Below, piece after piece: positions 17,967 to 27,897 of a DNA stretch of 64,000 nt. The notes under the pieces were generated by a model. It saw only the letters and a list, made by a program, of their open reading frames with translations. It was not told the DNA's origin and did no database searches. Origin of the DNA: Flavobacterium dankookense (GTDB lineage: Bacteria > Bacteroidota > Bacteroidia > Flavobacteriales > Flavobacteriaceae); NCBI RefSeq assembly GCF_004362665.1, contig NZ_SNXR01000016.1:62001-126000 (forward strand). The letters are read 5' to 3'. A program made the translations under genes and the position numbers. The number at the start of each line of letters is the position of its first letter. The first letter of the stretch is position 1.

Positions 17967-20196
17967 TTTTAGTAACGTTTTTTCTTGTGGTTATTCGCCT
18001 TATGGTGAAGATATTCGATATTCACTTTTTTTGCCAGACTACTTTAAATATACCGACTTCATGGCATTCAATTATAATACTCAATTGTTTGGTTTTGATT
18101 ATGAATATCAAAATCAATATGAGTCTAATGTGGAAGATTGGTATAATTTCACACAGAAAAAAGTATCTATAGAAGATATAAACGAGTGTTTGAATACGTT
18201 AAAATTGACTGATATTACTAGTAATTCTCAGAATAAGTTTCTGCAATATTTATACAAAAACAAATTAAACAATGTTCTTCAATATCTTATCATCGCCAAA
18301 CAATGTGAAGATGTAAACAATTTTGAATATGATGATCCGTGGGAAAGAGGTGAAACAAAAAGAGTTGCTATTACGCCTTTTTTCAACAAGTTACAGCAAC
18401 TAATCGATAAAGAAAAGAGTAATTATTTGAAACGAAAATATGCTTTTCTAACCATTAGAACTGCCTATTATAACGGAAACCGAAATCTAATAAATACACT
18501 TTTTGAAAAGCATTTTGCTCAAGGCAAAAAAGATTATCTCTACTATTGGGCTTTGTATTTTAATGCATTTCAAAATGAAAATGCTAGTGTTGATATCGCT
18601 AACATTATGGCTTATTCTCCCGAAAAAAAATATGCGGCTTACTATTATTTTCATGACCAATTTAATCTTGAAAATGCTTTAGCTCACGCAAAATCAAATC
18701 AAGAGATTGCCAACATTTATGCTTATGCATCGGTGCAAAGAATTGAACCTAATTTAGATTATCTAAAAAATATTTATCAAAATAGTAACCAATCAAGAAT
18801 TTTAGATTTTTTACTTCTTAGAGAAATCAACAAAATAGAAGATTGGATTTATACGCCTTATTACACTAACTATTTGCCATCTATTGAGTTTTCTAACTAT
18901 TGGTGGAACGAAAATCAAGATATTGTTTACTCTACAGAAAAACTTCGTGAGCGTTCAGAAAAAGATAGAATGTATGCCAAGCAAGTTTTGGATTTTGTGA
19001 ACTCGGTTGATTATTCCAAAATTAAAGACATTTCGCTATGGAAAGCTGCACAAATTCAATTGCTTTTTATGACAAAAGACTATCAAACTTGTTTGAATAA
19101 AATTAAGGCATTTGAAAAACAATTTTCAGATGAAAAAGTCTTTGCTCAAATTGAAAAAATAAAAGCGTTGTGCATTATTTCCAATCAAGAAGTAGGCAAA
19201 GCAATCATTAAAGAAGAAGCCAAACCAATCATACTAAAATACTTAAATGACGAGCGATTCTTGTTTTCGTTAGGCAGAGAATTAGAGTTTAGAAATAATC
19301 TTCCTGATGCCATGGCGTTGATAGCGCATGGAAATCAAAAAGTTGATAATTATTATGGAGATTATTATACAAATTCTGTGGAATGGCAAGGCAATCGATT
19401 GAAAAATTCAGGAAACCTAAAATATTTTTATGAGTATTTTGATTATCTCGATTTTGTTTACAGTGCCAATGAAATGCAAATTGTAATCAATAAATTAAAC
19501 ACAAAAATAGACGATGATTTTAGCAAAACGATTTATAGTCAATTATTGAAAGACAAAAATTACCTAATCGATTTATTAGGAACAAAATACATTCGTGAAA
19601 ATAGATTGGTTCAAGCCGAAAGAACCTTCAAATCATTAGGAAATAAATATTGGAATGAAAATTATAATTCTTGGGAAAGAGATAATTATGATGATTATTA
19701 CACGTTTGATCAAAATCCATTTTATGATTTGAAATACACGGAAAGTTTTATTTCAAATAGAGAAAAATTTGTAGTTAATAAATTATCGGTTACGCAGCAT
19801 TTGATTAAATATTTGAATATTGCCAATAATCCAAAAACGAAAAACCGAGATTACTATTATTTCTTGGTTGCCAATTGTTATTTGAGTATGACACAATATG
19901 GAAATTCCTGGATGATGCGACGTTACAATTCAACTACAGATTTTAACGGAGGTAATAACGAATCGTATATAGATGAAATTGAATACCGAAACGGAAATTT
20001 AGCTCAAAAATATTATCATTTGGCATTTGAAAACGCAAAGACAGTAAAGTTTAAAGCATTATGCCTTCGAATGGAAGATTATGCAAAAGACAATGTTATG
20101 AGTGATTACCCGAAACTAAAATCCGCTTATCCCGATTATTTTAACGATTTATCCAGTTGTGATAATCTTGAGGACTATTTCAAAGCCCGACGATAA
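17926..20196 (+). CDS. Large secreted helical protein of unknown function
   Basis: This 756-residue protein has a signal peptide (MKKYLVFTTLLLSSFSNVFS), and a Cys follows directly, so it may be lipidated. The body is rich in Tyr, Asn and Asp and looks like helical, tetratricopeptide-like repeats, judged from helix-pair patterns and the long even hydrophobic spacing. No catalytic motif was recognised. The start lies inside the preceding gene (41-nt overlap, different frame). The alternative of a later start would remove the signal peptide. A long bidirectional terminator follows immediately. Confidence 0.85.
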   Translation: MKKYLVFTTLLLSSFSNVFSCGYSPYGEDIRYSLFLPDYFKYTDFMAFNYNTQLFGFDYEYQNQYESNVEDWYNFTQKKVSIEDINECLNTLKLTDITSNSQNKFLQYLYKNKLNNVLQYLIIAKQCEDVNNFEYDDPWERGETKRVAITPFFNKLQQLIDKEKSNYLKRKYAFLTIRTAYYNGNRNLINTLFEKHFAQGKKDYLYYWALYFNAFQNENASVDIANIMAYSPEKKYAAYYYFHDQFNLENALAHAKSNQEIANIYAYASVQRIEPNLDYLKNIYQNSNQSRILDFLLLREINKIEDWIYTPYYTNYLPSIEFSNYWWNENQDIVYSTEKLRERSEKDRMYAKQVLDFVNSVDYSKIKDISLWKAAQIQLLFMTKDYQTCLNKIKAFEKQFSDEKVFAQIEKIKALCIISNQEVGKAIIKEEAKPIILKYLNDERFLFSLGRELEFRNNLPDAMALIAHGNQKVDNYYGDYYTNSVEWQGNRLKNSGNLKYFYEYFDYLDFVYSANEMQIVINKLNTKIDDDFSKTIYSQLLKDKNYLIDLLGTKYIRENRLVQAERTFKSLGNKYWNENYNSWERDNYDDYYTFDQNPFYDLKYTESFISNREKFVVNKLSVTQHLIKYLNIANNPKTKNRDYYYFLVANCYLSMTQYGNSWMMRRYNSTTDFNGGNNESYIDEIEYRNGNLAQKYYHLAFENAKTVKFKALCLRMEDYAKDNVMSDYPKLKSAYPDYFNDLSSCDNLEDYFKARR

Positions 20197-20231
20197 CAAA
20201 AAACTCCGAAAATTATTCGGAGTTTTTTGTT
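20195..20231. terminator. Bidirectional terminator between convergent genes
   Basis: A perfect 16-bp stem joins 20195-20210 to 20216-20231 with a 5-nt loop. It has A/T tracts on both sides and overlaps the 3' ends of both convergent genes. Confidence 0.9.
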
Positions 20232-21403
20232 GCTTTTTTATTTCGTCTGCCATACCATATCATAAATCCTGTTAAGGGAAGCGAAGCACAAACTAAGCTT
20301 AATAGCAAAGCAATTATTTTGCTCCAAATGCCAAATATTGCTCCAATGTGAATGTCATAATTGGCAGCAATGGCTTTTTCACCCAAGTTTTTGTCTTTGT
20401 GCGAATGAATGTGCAAAAGTTCTCCAGAATTTTCATCAAAAATCAAACTGTGATTTATGTGATAGGAATAGGAGAGTTGTTTCACAAAAACATCATAGTT
20501 AGGATGTTCATGATCGTCAATATGTTCATAACCAAAATCCAAACTGTATTGAAACGCATCGGGATACAATTCTTCTACTTTTTTACCAATTTTGTCCAAC
20601 GTATGTTCATTTCTCATCTCGATAGGTGCTTTGGTTTTAATGTGTGAAAAATCAGGATAAGTGCTACTACCGCCTGAGAAAATAAAATATAAAATGGCTT
20701 GAATAAAAAAGAAAGCATAAAATAATCCTGTGAAAGCAGACACAAATGCTAACGATGAAGCATAAAATCCTAAAACATTGTGCAAATCATAGTTTTTTCG
20801 TTTCCAGTTTTTTACTTTTTTCCAGTCGAATGACAAGCGTTGTTTTCTAGCTTTTTTGTTTTTTGGCCACCAAAGAATTATTCCTGAAATCAACATGAAA
20901 AGGAAAATCAACGTTGGAATTCCGCAAACATAAGTTCCCCATTCGGTATTCAACATAAAACTGAAATGAATGGATTTTATAATGTTGAAAAAATCAGTGG
21001 TTTCATCATAAACACCTTTGATTTCGCCAGTAAACGGATTAACATAAACCGATTTGTAAACCACATATTCATCATAGAAATTCCATCCTTTTGGATTGTG
21101 TTCATAATAATAGAAAATGTAGCTTCGGCTTTTATCCATTGGAATTGTAGCCCAATGAATTGGATATTTTTCTTTGGTAAACGCATCCACTTTTTGTTCT
21201 AAAACTTTTAGCGAAAGCGGTGTTTTTGAAGCGATTTTTTTTTCGTTGTGAAAAATTGCTTCTTTTCTAATTGAATTCGTTATTTCTTCCTGAAAAACAT
21301 AAATCGCTCCAGTTATAGAAATAATAAATACAATCAATCCAGTTGATAATCCTAACCAAAGGTGTAATTTTCCAATTGCTTTTTTGAAACCGTTTTTTTT
21401 CAT
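20213..21403 (-). CDS. PepSY-associated transmembrane protein, probable siderophore or heme uptake partner
   Basis: This 396-residue inner-membrane protein has four predicted helices, near residues 15-35, 150-172, 205-235 and 355-385. The first helix starts with KLHLWLGLSTG, the hallmark of PepSY_TM proteins. The periplasmic loops contain PepSY-like segments and several His residues. Family members are usually found with TonB-dependent siderophore receptors and are thought to act as ferric-siderophore reductases or transport partners. It lies 75 bp downstream of such a receptor on the same strand. A terminator between the two may reduce read-through. Confidence 0.9.
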   Translation of the reverse strand: MKKNGFKKAIGKLHLWLGLSTGLIVFIISITGAIYVFQEEITNSIRKEAIFHNEKKIASKTPLSLKVLEQKVDAFTKEKYPIHWATIPMDKSRSYIFYYYEHNPKGWNFYDEYVVYKSVYVNPFTGEIKGVYDETTDFFNIIKSIHFSFMLNTEWGTYVCGIPTLIFLFMLISGIILWWPKNKKARKQRLSFDWKKVKNWKRKNYDLHNVLGFYASSLAFVSAFTGLFYAFFFIQAILYFIFSGGSSTYPDFSHIKTKAPIEMRNEHTLDKIGKKVEELYPDAFQYSLDFGYEHIDDHEHPNYDVFVKQLSYSYHINHSLIFDENSGELLHIHSHKDKNLGEKAIAANYDIHIGAIFGIWSKIIALLLSLVCASLPLTGFMIWYGRRNKKATKNSE

Positions 21404-21415
21404 CTAAAAAGTATA

Positions 21416-21443
21416 AAAACTCCTCACGCTAATGAGGAGTTTT
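21416..21443 (-). terminator. Terminator between TonB receptor and PepSY gene
   Basis: AAAACTCCTCA and TGAGGAGTTTT form an 11-bp stem with a 6-nt loop. On the minus strand it is followed by a T-rich tail. It should limit transcription from the receptor into the PepSY gene. Confidence 0.85.
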
Positions 21444-21478
21444 GTTAAACAAACAAAATAATCCAAACCTTAACCTAG

Positions 21479-23590
21479 TTAAAACTTGTACGTTAATCCA
21501 GCAATCAAACTTCTCAAGCGTTGTGGCGTGACAGTTGACCAACCTGAATAATATTTTTCATTAAAAAGATTATTAACCTTTAATGTAATGTTGAATTTAT
21601 CAGTATTATAATTCAATGCAGAATTTAAGATGGTATAATCTGGTAAAGTAAAACTTCCAATTCCTTTTCTGTGTAATACATTAAATTCACTAGCATGATT
21701 TCCACCAAATCCAATTCCAAAACCTTTTAAACTTCCATCAGTAAAAGCATAACTTGCCCAAAGATTAACCAAAGCTCTTGGTCCAGCTTCTTCTGGTCTA
21801 AAGCCAATGTAGGTATCGTCTAATTCATCTTTTACGACTTCGCTATCATTGTAACTATAACCAGCAATTATGTTCAACCCTTTAATTGGATTGGCTGTAA
21901 AACTAATTTCAACACCATTACTGTTTACTTCACCACCTTGACGGAAAGTAGTGAAAGCAGCATCCGACATTACTTTGTCTTTTACATCAATGTTATAATA
22001 ACTAATGGTTGCAGAAATAATGTCTTTGTATAAATTTGTTTTTAAACCAAATTCATATTGATTGGCGTGTTCTGGTTTAAAATTGGAATAGGTATTGTCT
22101 AGTTGTAATGTTGGAGCATTATTTTTAAAACCGTTCATATAGTTACCAAAAACGGAAACTTTGTTTTGAATGATTTGATAAACAGCTCCAAATTTTGGAG
22201 AAACCGTTGTTTGATTATAACTTTTGCCAGTTTTACTGATGAATTTATCAACTCTAACACTTGCCATAACCGATAATTTATCAGTAATATTTAATACATC
22301 TGAAACATAAGCACTAATAACCTCATTTTCTGACGTAGTATTTCCAGCATAGGAATTAGCTAATAAATTATCCACACCGGAACTAGATAAAACACCGGTA
22401 TCTTCTCCTGTAGATAATGTAACTATTCCGTTTCCTAACCAACCCGCATTTCCATTTCTTTGATTTAGGTTTAAATAATCAATTCCAACAACCATTCGGT
22501 TTCTTAAATTTCCAATTTTGAAATCTCCAATAAAGTTTTGTTGAAAATCGGTTCCTTGCGTTTGCGAATTGGCTTTTGAAATAAAACGATAAAAATCATC
22601 ACCATTTCCAGCATCATATAAATAGTGATAAAAACCATTTGTTTTAGCACTACTTCTTGATAAAACGGTTTGTGAAGTCCATTTTTCTGATATTTTATAG
22701 AACATTTGCGCTTGCATATTGAATGTTGGATTACTCATAGTCAACTCATTTGAAGTAAATGAATTGTTATAGTTTTTTTCAAATAAATCCATTGAATTGA
22801 AAGAAAGTAAAACACCTCTGTTTAAGAAAATCATCGGAGCATTTGCAGAAGTTCTATTGGTAAATTCAGTATTAATCAAGAACGAAAGCTTATCATTCAC
22901 TTTGTAACTTAAAGATGGTGCGACAAAAAACGATTTAGAAAAACCAGCATCTTGAAACGAATCTTCATTTTGATGAGCCGAAGTAACTCTAAGCGAAACA
23001 TCTTTATTCAAAGGAATATTTACATCGGCAGTAATTCGGTCTAAACCATACGTTCCTGAATTATAACTAATTTCTCCGCCAAAGGTTGAATACGGCTTTT
23101 TAGTCACAACATTGATTAATCCACCATACGATATCAAACTACTTCCAAACAACGTTCCCGATGGACCTTTGATTACTTCAATATTATCAACATTTATTGG
23201 ATCAATACTTCCGTTGTTAATTCCTGGTAAACCGTTTATCATCGTTGGTTGAACTGAAAAACCACGCATTGAATAATATTCAGCACCATCGCCACCACGA
23301 CCAGTTGATTCCCAAAGACGAGTAATTCCAGTTGCATTTTTTAACGCATCATTAAAATTAGTAACGACTTGTTCTTTCATTAATTCACTAGTAATCGTGT
23401 TATAAACTTGTGGATTTTCAATATTGTTTAAAGGCATTCTTGAAACGGTTGTACTTTTTTCTCTTTTGTACTTGTATTTGTTTTTGATTTCAACTTCTTT
23501 TAACGAATTGACGGTATCTTTTTTTGTTTCTTGTGCCAATATTGATACTGAAAAGAATAGTGAAACGGTTGTAATTATTATTTTTCTCAT
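21479..23590 (-). CDS. TonB-dependent siderophore receptor
   Basis: This 703-residue protein has a signal peptide (about 1-19), a plug domain (about 55-165, with the conserved GxxSYGGLINVVTKKP and IEVIKGPSGTLFGS motifs) and a 22-strand outer-membrane barrel. It ends in a Phe-terminated beta signal (LIAGLTYKF). It imports a ferric-siderophore-like ligand using TonB energy. The Bacteroidetes carboxypeptidase-like N-terminal extension is absent. The neighbouring PepSY membrane protein supports iron uptake. Its promoter is bracketed by two similar TTATTTAGA motifs, which suggests metal-dependent repression. The exact ligand cannot be assigned. Confidence 0.95.
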   Translation of the reverse strand: MRKIIITTVSLFFSVSILAQETKKDTVNSLKEVEIKNKYKYKREKSTTVSRMPLNNIENPQVYNTITSELMKEQVVTNFNDALKNATGITRLWESTGRGGDGAEYYSMRGFSVQPTMINGLPGINNGSIDPINVDNIEVIKGPSGTLFGSSLISYGGLINVVTKKPYSTFGGEISYNSGTYGLDRITADVNIPLNKDVSLRVTSAHQNEDSFQDAGFSKSFFVAPSLSYKVNDKLSFLINTEFTNRTSANAPMIFLNRGVLLSFNSMDLFEKNYNNSFTSNELTMSNPTFNMQAQMFYKISEKWTSQTVLSRSSAKTNGFYHYLYDAGNGDDFYRFISKANSQTQGTDFQQNFIGDFKIGNLRNRMVVGIDYLNLNQRNGNAGWLGNGIVTLSTGEDTGVLSSSGVDNLLANSYAGNTTSENEVISAYVSDVLNITDKLSVMASVRVDKFISKTGKSYNQTTVSPKFGAVYQIIQNKVSVFGNYMNGFKNNAPTLQLDNTYSNFKPEHANQYEFGLKTNLYKDIISATISYYNIDVKDKVMSDAAFTTFRQGGEVNSNGVEISFTANPIKGLNIIAGYSYNDSEVVKDELDDTYIGFRPEEAGPRALVNLWASYAFTDGSLKGFGIGFGGNHASEFNVLHRKGIGSFTLPDYTILNSALNYNTDKFNITLKVNNLFNEKYYSGWSTVTPQRLRSLIAGLTYKF

Positions 23591-23593
23591 TAT

Positions 23594-23615
23594 TTATTTA
23601 GATTAATTAAAAATA
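23594..23615 (-). promoter_or_regulatory. Operator-like inverted repeat, copy 1, in the receptor leader
   Basis: TTATTTAGA (23594-23602), a short TTAA centre and a degenerate mirror arm lie between the likely transcription start and the receptor ATG. The same half-site recurs upstream of the promoter at 23656. It is a candidate metalloregulator site. The protein that binds it is not known from the sequence. Confidence 0.45.
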
Positions 23616-23621
23616 GTGACG

Positions 23622-23654
23622 CAAATATATATCGTTCGATATTTAATCACAAAA
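23622..23654 (-). promoter_or_regulatory. Promoter of the TonB receptor gene
   Basis: On the minus strand, TTTTG (23650-23654) and TATATTTG (23622-23629) are spaced by 20 bp. This closely matches the Bacteroidetes -33 and -7 elements. The start of transcription would be near 23616, giving a leader of about 25 nt. Confidence 0.7.
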
Positions 23655-23655
23655 T

Positions 23656-23678
23656 TTATTTAGACTTAATTTAAATAA
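23656..23678 (-). promoter_or_regulatory. Operator-like inverted repeat, copy 2, upstream of -33
   Basis: TTATTTAGA (23656-23664) and TTTAAATAA (23670-23678) form an imperfect 9-5-9 inverted repeat (8 of 9 paired) adjacent to the -33 element. Together with copy 1 it brackets the promoter. Confidence 0.5.
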
Positions 23679-23719
23679 AATAATTATTTAACTGATTATG
23701 TATTGATTAAAAATAAAAA

Positions 23720-23740
23720 AACCTCACATTTAGTGAGGTT
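23720..23740 (-). terminator. Terminator of the minus-strand lipoprotein gene
   Basis: AACCTCAC and GTGAGGTT form an 8-bp stem with a 5-nt loop. The minus strand continues into a T7 run. Confidence 0.85.
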
Positions 23741-23767
23741 AGAACAAAAATATAGAAAGAATAATAG

Positions 23768-24244
23768 CTATTTTTTCTTCATCGGATAACTTTCAGATGA
23801 TGATTTTCCTTGTTGTTTTCCAGAAATAGTTGCAACAAGATTGGTTTCATTTACTTTTTTATAAACAATTTTTTGAGGATAATCATGTTTTGGATTTTCA
23901 AAAGCAAATTCATTTTCGATTTTACTTTCCATCATTTTAAACTCAACTGGTTTATCATCATTTTGACCTTTTACCGTTGGTATGTAAAGTAAATTTTCTC
24001 CTTTTTGAGTAAGAACAATATCTTCAGAGTGAAGTGTGTCTTTTTCATTGATAAAAAGCGTTTTACCAATAAAAGTACTGTCGTTCGCTTTTGTCCAACT
24101 TTCCGTTAAAACTCCTTCGGGCATTTTATTTTCCCATTCGCCAACAAGCCAAGACATTTTTTCAAGTTCATCAAATTTTTTCTCTGATTTATTTTGACAT
24201 GAGATAAAAACAACAACAACAGCAAGGATAACTACATTTTTCAT
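23768..24244 (-). CDS. Lipoprotein, DUF6265-like lipocalin-type domain
   Basis: This 158-residue protein is chosen to start at the ATG at 24242-24244. That places a good lipoprotein signal (VVVVFISC, Cys16) at the N-terminus. A longer in-frame start at 24343 would add 33 unlikely residues and overlap the prfA start. The mature part begins with LEKMSWLVGEWENKMPEG and then shows regular beta-strands. This fits the DUF6265 group of lipocalin-like proteins, to my recollection. Function is unknown. It is divergent from prfA and has its own terminator. Confidence 0.85.
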   Translation of the reverse strand: MKNVVILAVVVVFISCQNKSEKKFDELEKMSWLVGEWENKMPEGVLTESWTKANDSTFIGKTLFINEKDTLHSEDIVLTQKGENLLYIPTVKGQNDDKPVEFKMMESKIENEFAFENPKHDYPQKIVYKKVNETNLVATISGKQQGKSSSESYPMKKK

Positions 24245-24307
24245 AATATGATTTTTAATGTGATACAATACTAAGAAAATTAACTTTACAATTGAAGCAA
24301 AAAGTTG

Positions 24308-24315
24308 TATTTTTG
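24308..24315 (+). promoter_or_regulatory. Candidate -7 box of the prfA promoter
   Basis: TATTTTTG matches TAnnTTTG and lies 27 bp before the prfA ATG. A TTG at 24292-24294 is only 13 bp upstream, shorter than usual, so the -33 element is uncertain. Confidence 0.45.
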
Positions 24316-24342
24316 CACTCTTAAAAATAGAAAGACAATACA

Positions 24343-25416
24343 ATGTTAGAAAGATTACAATATGTAAAACAACGTTTCGACGAGATTTCGGATTTGATTA
24401 TTCAACCCGATGTTATTGCCGATCAAAAACGTTATGTACAATTAAATCAAGAATATAAAGGATTAAAAGCGTTGATGGAAAAACGCGAGGAATTGATTAA
24501 TGTTACCGGAAATATCAATGAAGCTAACGAAATTCTTGCCGATGGTTCTGATGCAGAAATGGTAGAAATGGCAAAAATGCAATTAGACGAAGCCAAAGAA
24601 CGTTTACCAGAACTTGAAGAAGAAATCAAATTCATGTTGATACCAAAAGATCCAGAAGATGCTAAAAACGTAATGGTTGAAATTCGTGCTGGAACTGGTG
24701 GCGACGAAGCTTCTATTTTTGCTGGAGATTTATTCAGAATGTACACCAAATACTGTGAAGCTCGCGGTTGGAGAACATCGGTTGTCGATATGAACGAAGG
24801 AACTTCTGGAGGTTTCAAAGAGGTAATTTTTGAAGTAACTGGCGAAGACGTTTATGGAACATTAAAGTTTGAAGCTGGAGTTCACCGTGTGCAACGTGTG
24901 CCACAAACCGAAACCCAAGGTCGTGTTCACACTTCGGCAGCAACGGTTATGGTTTTACCAGAAGCTGAAGAATTTGATGTACATATCGATATGAACGATG
25001 TTCGTGTTGACTTTTTCTGTTCTTCTGGTCCAGGTGGACAATCCGTTAACACAACAAAGTCAGCGGTTCGTTTGACACACATTCCAACAGGTTTGGTCGC
25101 ACAATGTCAAGATCAAAAATCGCAACATAAAAATAAAGACAAAGCTTTTACGGTTTTACGTTCAAGATTATACGAACAAGAATTGGCGAAAAAACAAGCC
25201 GAAGATGCAACAAAACGTACATCTCAAGTAAGTTCTGGAGATCGTTCTGCAAAAATCCGTACTTATAACTATGCACAAGGTCGTGTAACTGATCACAGAA
25301 TTGGTATGGATATTTTTGATATGGATGGCGTAATGAATGGTAAAATCCAAAAACTAGTTGATGAACTTCAGTTGGTTAACAACATGGAAAAACTAAAAGA
25401 AAGCGAAGTTTTTTAA
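24343..25416 (+). CDS. prfA: Peptide chain release factor 1
   Basis: This 357-residue protein aligns along its full length with bacterial RF1. The GGQ motif (residues 231-233, in [17 protein letters not shown]) triggers peptidyl-tRNA hydrolysis after N5-methylation of the Gln. The tripeptide stop-codon reader is P187-Q188-T189. This fits the PxT pattern for UAA and UAG, although E. coli has PAT. RF1 acts in the ribosomal A site during termination. The next gene starts within about 10 nt, so they may be co-transcribed. Confidence 0.98.
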   Translation: MLERLQYVKQRFDEISDLIIQPDVIADQKRYVQLNQEYKGLKALMEKREELINVTGNINEANEILADGSDAEMVEMAKMQLDEAKERLPELEEEIKFMLIPKDPEDAKNVMVEIRAGTGGDEASIFAGDLFRMYTKYCEARGWRTSVVDMNEGTSGGFKEVIFEVTGEDVYGTLKFEAGVHRVQRVPQTETQGRVHTSAATVMVLPEAEEFDVHIDMNDVRVDFFCSSGPGGQSVNTTKSAVRLTHIPTGLVAQCQDQKSQHKNKDKAFTVLRSRLYEQELAKKQAEDATKRTSQVSSGDRSAKIRTYNYAQGRVTDHRIGMDIFDMDGVMNGKIQKLVDELQLVNNMEKLKESEVF

Positions 25417-25426
25417 AGTGAAACTT

Positions 25427-26998
25427 ATGAAAAATAAAGTTGCATTATGTTTTATACTATTCTATTTTCAAATAGTAAATTGTCAGTACGGTCAACTTGA
25501 CTTTACTTTCAATAATAACGGAAGCATTCGTTCATCAATAGGACAAAATAGTTCTGCAAGACAGATTTTATTTCAACCTGAAGGTAAAATACTTTTTTTG
25601 GGTAGTTCAGACGATAGTGGTATTAGTTTTGGAAATAGTTATGTAGGCATTTCTAGATTGTTAGAAAATGGAAATTTTGACACTACTTTTGGAACTAATG
25701 GTTTTATGAGGTTTTCATTAAATAATGCATCTTATACATTCTTTTCTGGAATAACACCTGATGATAATGGTAATCTTTTTTTACGAACACGTTATCTCAA
25801 CTCTTCACTTACGAAAATGTCATCAGATTTTGTAATTGATACCACATTTGGAACAAATGGTACAATATTAATTAGTTTTGGAACAGAATATTATAGTTCA
25901 AGAATTGAATTTTTGCCTGATGGAAGTTTTCTCGCTATTGGAAATACAAAGCTTACTTCATCAAGTCCGTATAGTACTGTGGTAAGGAAATATAATGCTA
26001 TTGGTCAGCAAGATATGACTTTTGGACTTAATGGTACAAGAGTATTTAGTTTAGATAATATTCCATCCAATCGTTATGGTGGAAGATTAATAAACTTACC
26101 AGATGAAAAATACGCCGTTATTGGAACATATTTATATACAGATAATAATAATGTTCAAAGAGAAAATTTATTTATAAAAAAATTTAATGCAGACGGTACA
26201 GTAGTAAATACTTTTGGCAATAACGGTACTGTTTTATCATCCGAGGTTTCAATTTCTTTCATTAACCAAATTGACGAAAATGGAACAATAACAATATATG
26301 GAGACGGAACAACAACCTATTTAAATTCCCCAACAGTTTACATAAAAAAAATTAAATTTGATGTAAATGGAAATTTAATCAATCAACCTGCAACGTTATT
26401 TTTTCCAGATATACCAAATAGAAGGATATATGATGTAATTCTTCAAAGTGATCAAAAATTAATCATTGCAGGTGATTATATTGAAAATACTCCCATAAAT
26501 GGTGCAAATAGTTTTGTGTGTAGATTTTTAAGTGATGGTTCACTAGATGATACTTTTGCTAATAACGGACAATTTTTGAGAGCATTTGGTAACGGTAACG
26601 AGGCTATAAACAAAGTCGCTCAAGCACCAGATGGAAAAATTGTTTTTGCAGGTCAAATAATTAGTAATCCAGGAACAGAATTTCTTATGGGAAGATTAAC
26701 GTCAGGAATTGACTTAGGAGTTGTAAATTTTAATCAGAAGGACATAGTTAAATTATATCCTAATCCTATTGAGAATCTAGCAACATTGAATTTTGAGTTG
26801 AATGAAACAAATAAAATTACTTTGCGTTTGCATGATTTGAATGGTAGAATTATCACTACTTTTTTTGATAATGAAATAAAGGAAAAGGGTAGTCATACTA
26901 TTGAATTAAATATAGAAAATAATATTAAAGGAGTTTTTCTTCTAGTTCTCTCTGACAATCTTGGTAATTCGCATTCAACGAAAGTAATTATTGAGTAG
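25427..26998 (+). CDS. Delta-60-type beta-propeller protein with T9SS sorting domain
   Basis: I chose the ATG at 25427, which begins a signal peptide (MKNKVALCFILFYFQIVNC). A GTG at 25418, three codons earlier, is also in frame. The protein of about 523 residues carries repeats of the delta-60 kind. Recurring units are LxxDTTFGTNGxxxxSF, LPDxKYAVIG and QSDQKLIIAGDY-like strands. These build a propeller-like fold in secreted proteins. A C-terminal T9SS domain follows (KLYPNPIENLATLNFEL ... KVIIE). It should be exported to the surface or medium. Its substrate or partner is unknown. Confidence 0.88.
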   Translation: MKNKVALCFILFYFQIVNCQYGQLDFTFNNNGSIRSSIGQNSSARQILFQPEGKILFLGSSDDSGISFGNSYVGISRLLENGNFDTTFGTNGFMRFSLNNASYTFFSGITPDDNGNLFLRTRYLNSSLTKMSSDFVIDTTFGTNGTILISFGTEYYSSRIEFLPDGSFLAIGNTKLTSSSPYSTVVRKYNAIGQQDMTFGLNGTRVFSLDNIPSNRYGGRLINLPDEKYAVIGTYLYTDNNNVQRENLFIKKFNADGTVVNTFGNNGTVLSSEVSISFINQIDENGTITIYGDGTTTYLNSPTVYIKKIKFDVNGNLINQPATLFFPDIPNRRIYDVILQSDQKLIIAGDYIENTPINGANSFVCRFLSDGSLDDTFANNGQFLRAFGNGNEAINKVAQAPDGKIVFAGQIISNPGTEFLMGRLTSGIDLGVVNFNQKDIVKLYPNPIENLATLNFELNETNKITLRLHDLNGRIITTFFDNEIKEKGSHTIELNIENNIKGVFLLVLSDNLGNSHSTKVIIE

Positions 26999-27075
26999 GG
27001 TAATTTTTGTTTTCTCATAATTATTTTAAAGTGATACTATAAAACAAATGATACTATCTTTTTAAGATTAAATAA

Positions 27076-27897
27076 ATGACAACACAACAACTAACCCAAC
27101 AAATCCAACAAAAAAAATCATTTCTCTGCATCGGATTAGATGTCGATGTAACTAAAATTCCACAACATTTACTCGAACTAGAAGATCCAATTTTTGAATT
27201 CAATAAAGCCATTATAGATGCTACACATGATTTATGCGTTTCCTATAAACCAAACACAGCTTTCTATGAAGCTTATGGATTAAAAGGTTGGCAATCGCTC
27301 GAAAAAACAATTAATTACATCAACCAAAACCACCCAGAAATTTTCACCATTGCCGATGCAAAACGCGGTGATATTGGAAATACTTCCTCCATGTATGCTA
27401 AAGCATTTTTAGAAGATTTGAATTTTGACAGCGTAACCGTTGCGCCATATATGGGCAAAGATTCTGTAGAACCATTTTTAGCTTTTGAAAATAAACACAC
27501 TATTTTGTTAGCCTTAACTTCCAATGAAGGTGCGTTTGATTTTCAAACAAAACTTTCCGGAGGAAAAGAATTGTATAAAACCGTCATTGAGACTTCCAAA
27601 ACTTGGAAAAACTCCGAAAATCTAATGTATGTCGTTGGAGCAACTAAAGCTGAATATTTTACCGAAATCCGTAAAATAGTTCCCGATAGTTTTTTACTTG
27701 TTCCAGGCGTTGGTGCACAAGGCGGAAGTTTACAAGAAGTTTGTAAATTCGGAATAAACTCCAATGTTGGTTTACTAATCAATTCTTCTCGCGGAATTAT
27801 TTATGCTTCTAATGGAACAGATTTTGCCCGAAAGGCTAGGGAAGAAGCACTGAAAATTAAATCTGAGATGGAAGTTATATTAATGAAAAACAATTGA
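27076..27897 (+). CDS. pyrF: Orotidine 5'-phosphate decarboxylase, long (type 2) form
   Basis: This 273-residue protein has the active-site motif [11 protein letters not shown] with catalytic Asp94, Lys96 and Asp99, and a late RGI phosphate-binding loop (SSRGIIYAS). It decarboxylates OMP to UMP, the last step of UMP synthesis. The length and motif fit the type 2 family of Bacteroidetes and actinobacteria rather than the shorter E. coli form. The stop overlaps the next gene's TTG start by 4 nt, so translation is probably coupled. Confidence 0.97.
   Translation: MTTQQLTQQIQQKKSFLCIGLDVDVTKIPQHLLELEDPIFEFNKAIIDATHDLCVSYKPNTAFYEAYGLKGWQSLEKTINYINQNHPEIFTIADAKRGDIGNTSSMYAKAFLEDLNFDSVTVAPYMGKDSVEPFLAFENKHTILLALTSNEGAFDFQTKLSGGKELYKTVIETSKTWKNSENLMYVVGATKAEYFTEIRKIVPDSFLLVPGVGAQGGSLQEVCKFGINSNVGLLINSSRGIIYASNGTDFARKAREEALKIKSEMEVILMKNN

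Noticed and set aside
23591..23700. Classical Fur box
   Set aside because: The motif has inverted-repeat form but does not match the E. coli-type Fur consensus closely enough to name the regulator.
24245..24343. Longer N-terminus for the DUF6265-like lipoprotein
   Set aside because: It would hide the lipoprotein signal and overlap the prfA start and promoter.
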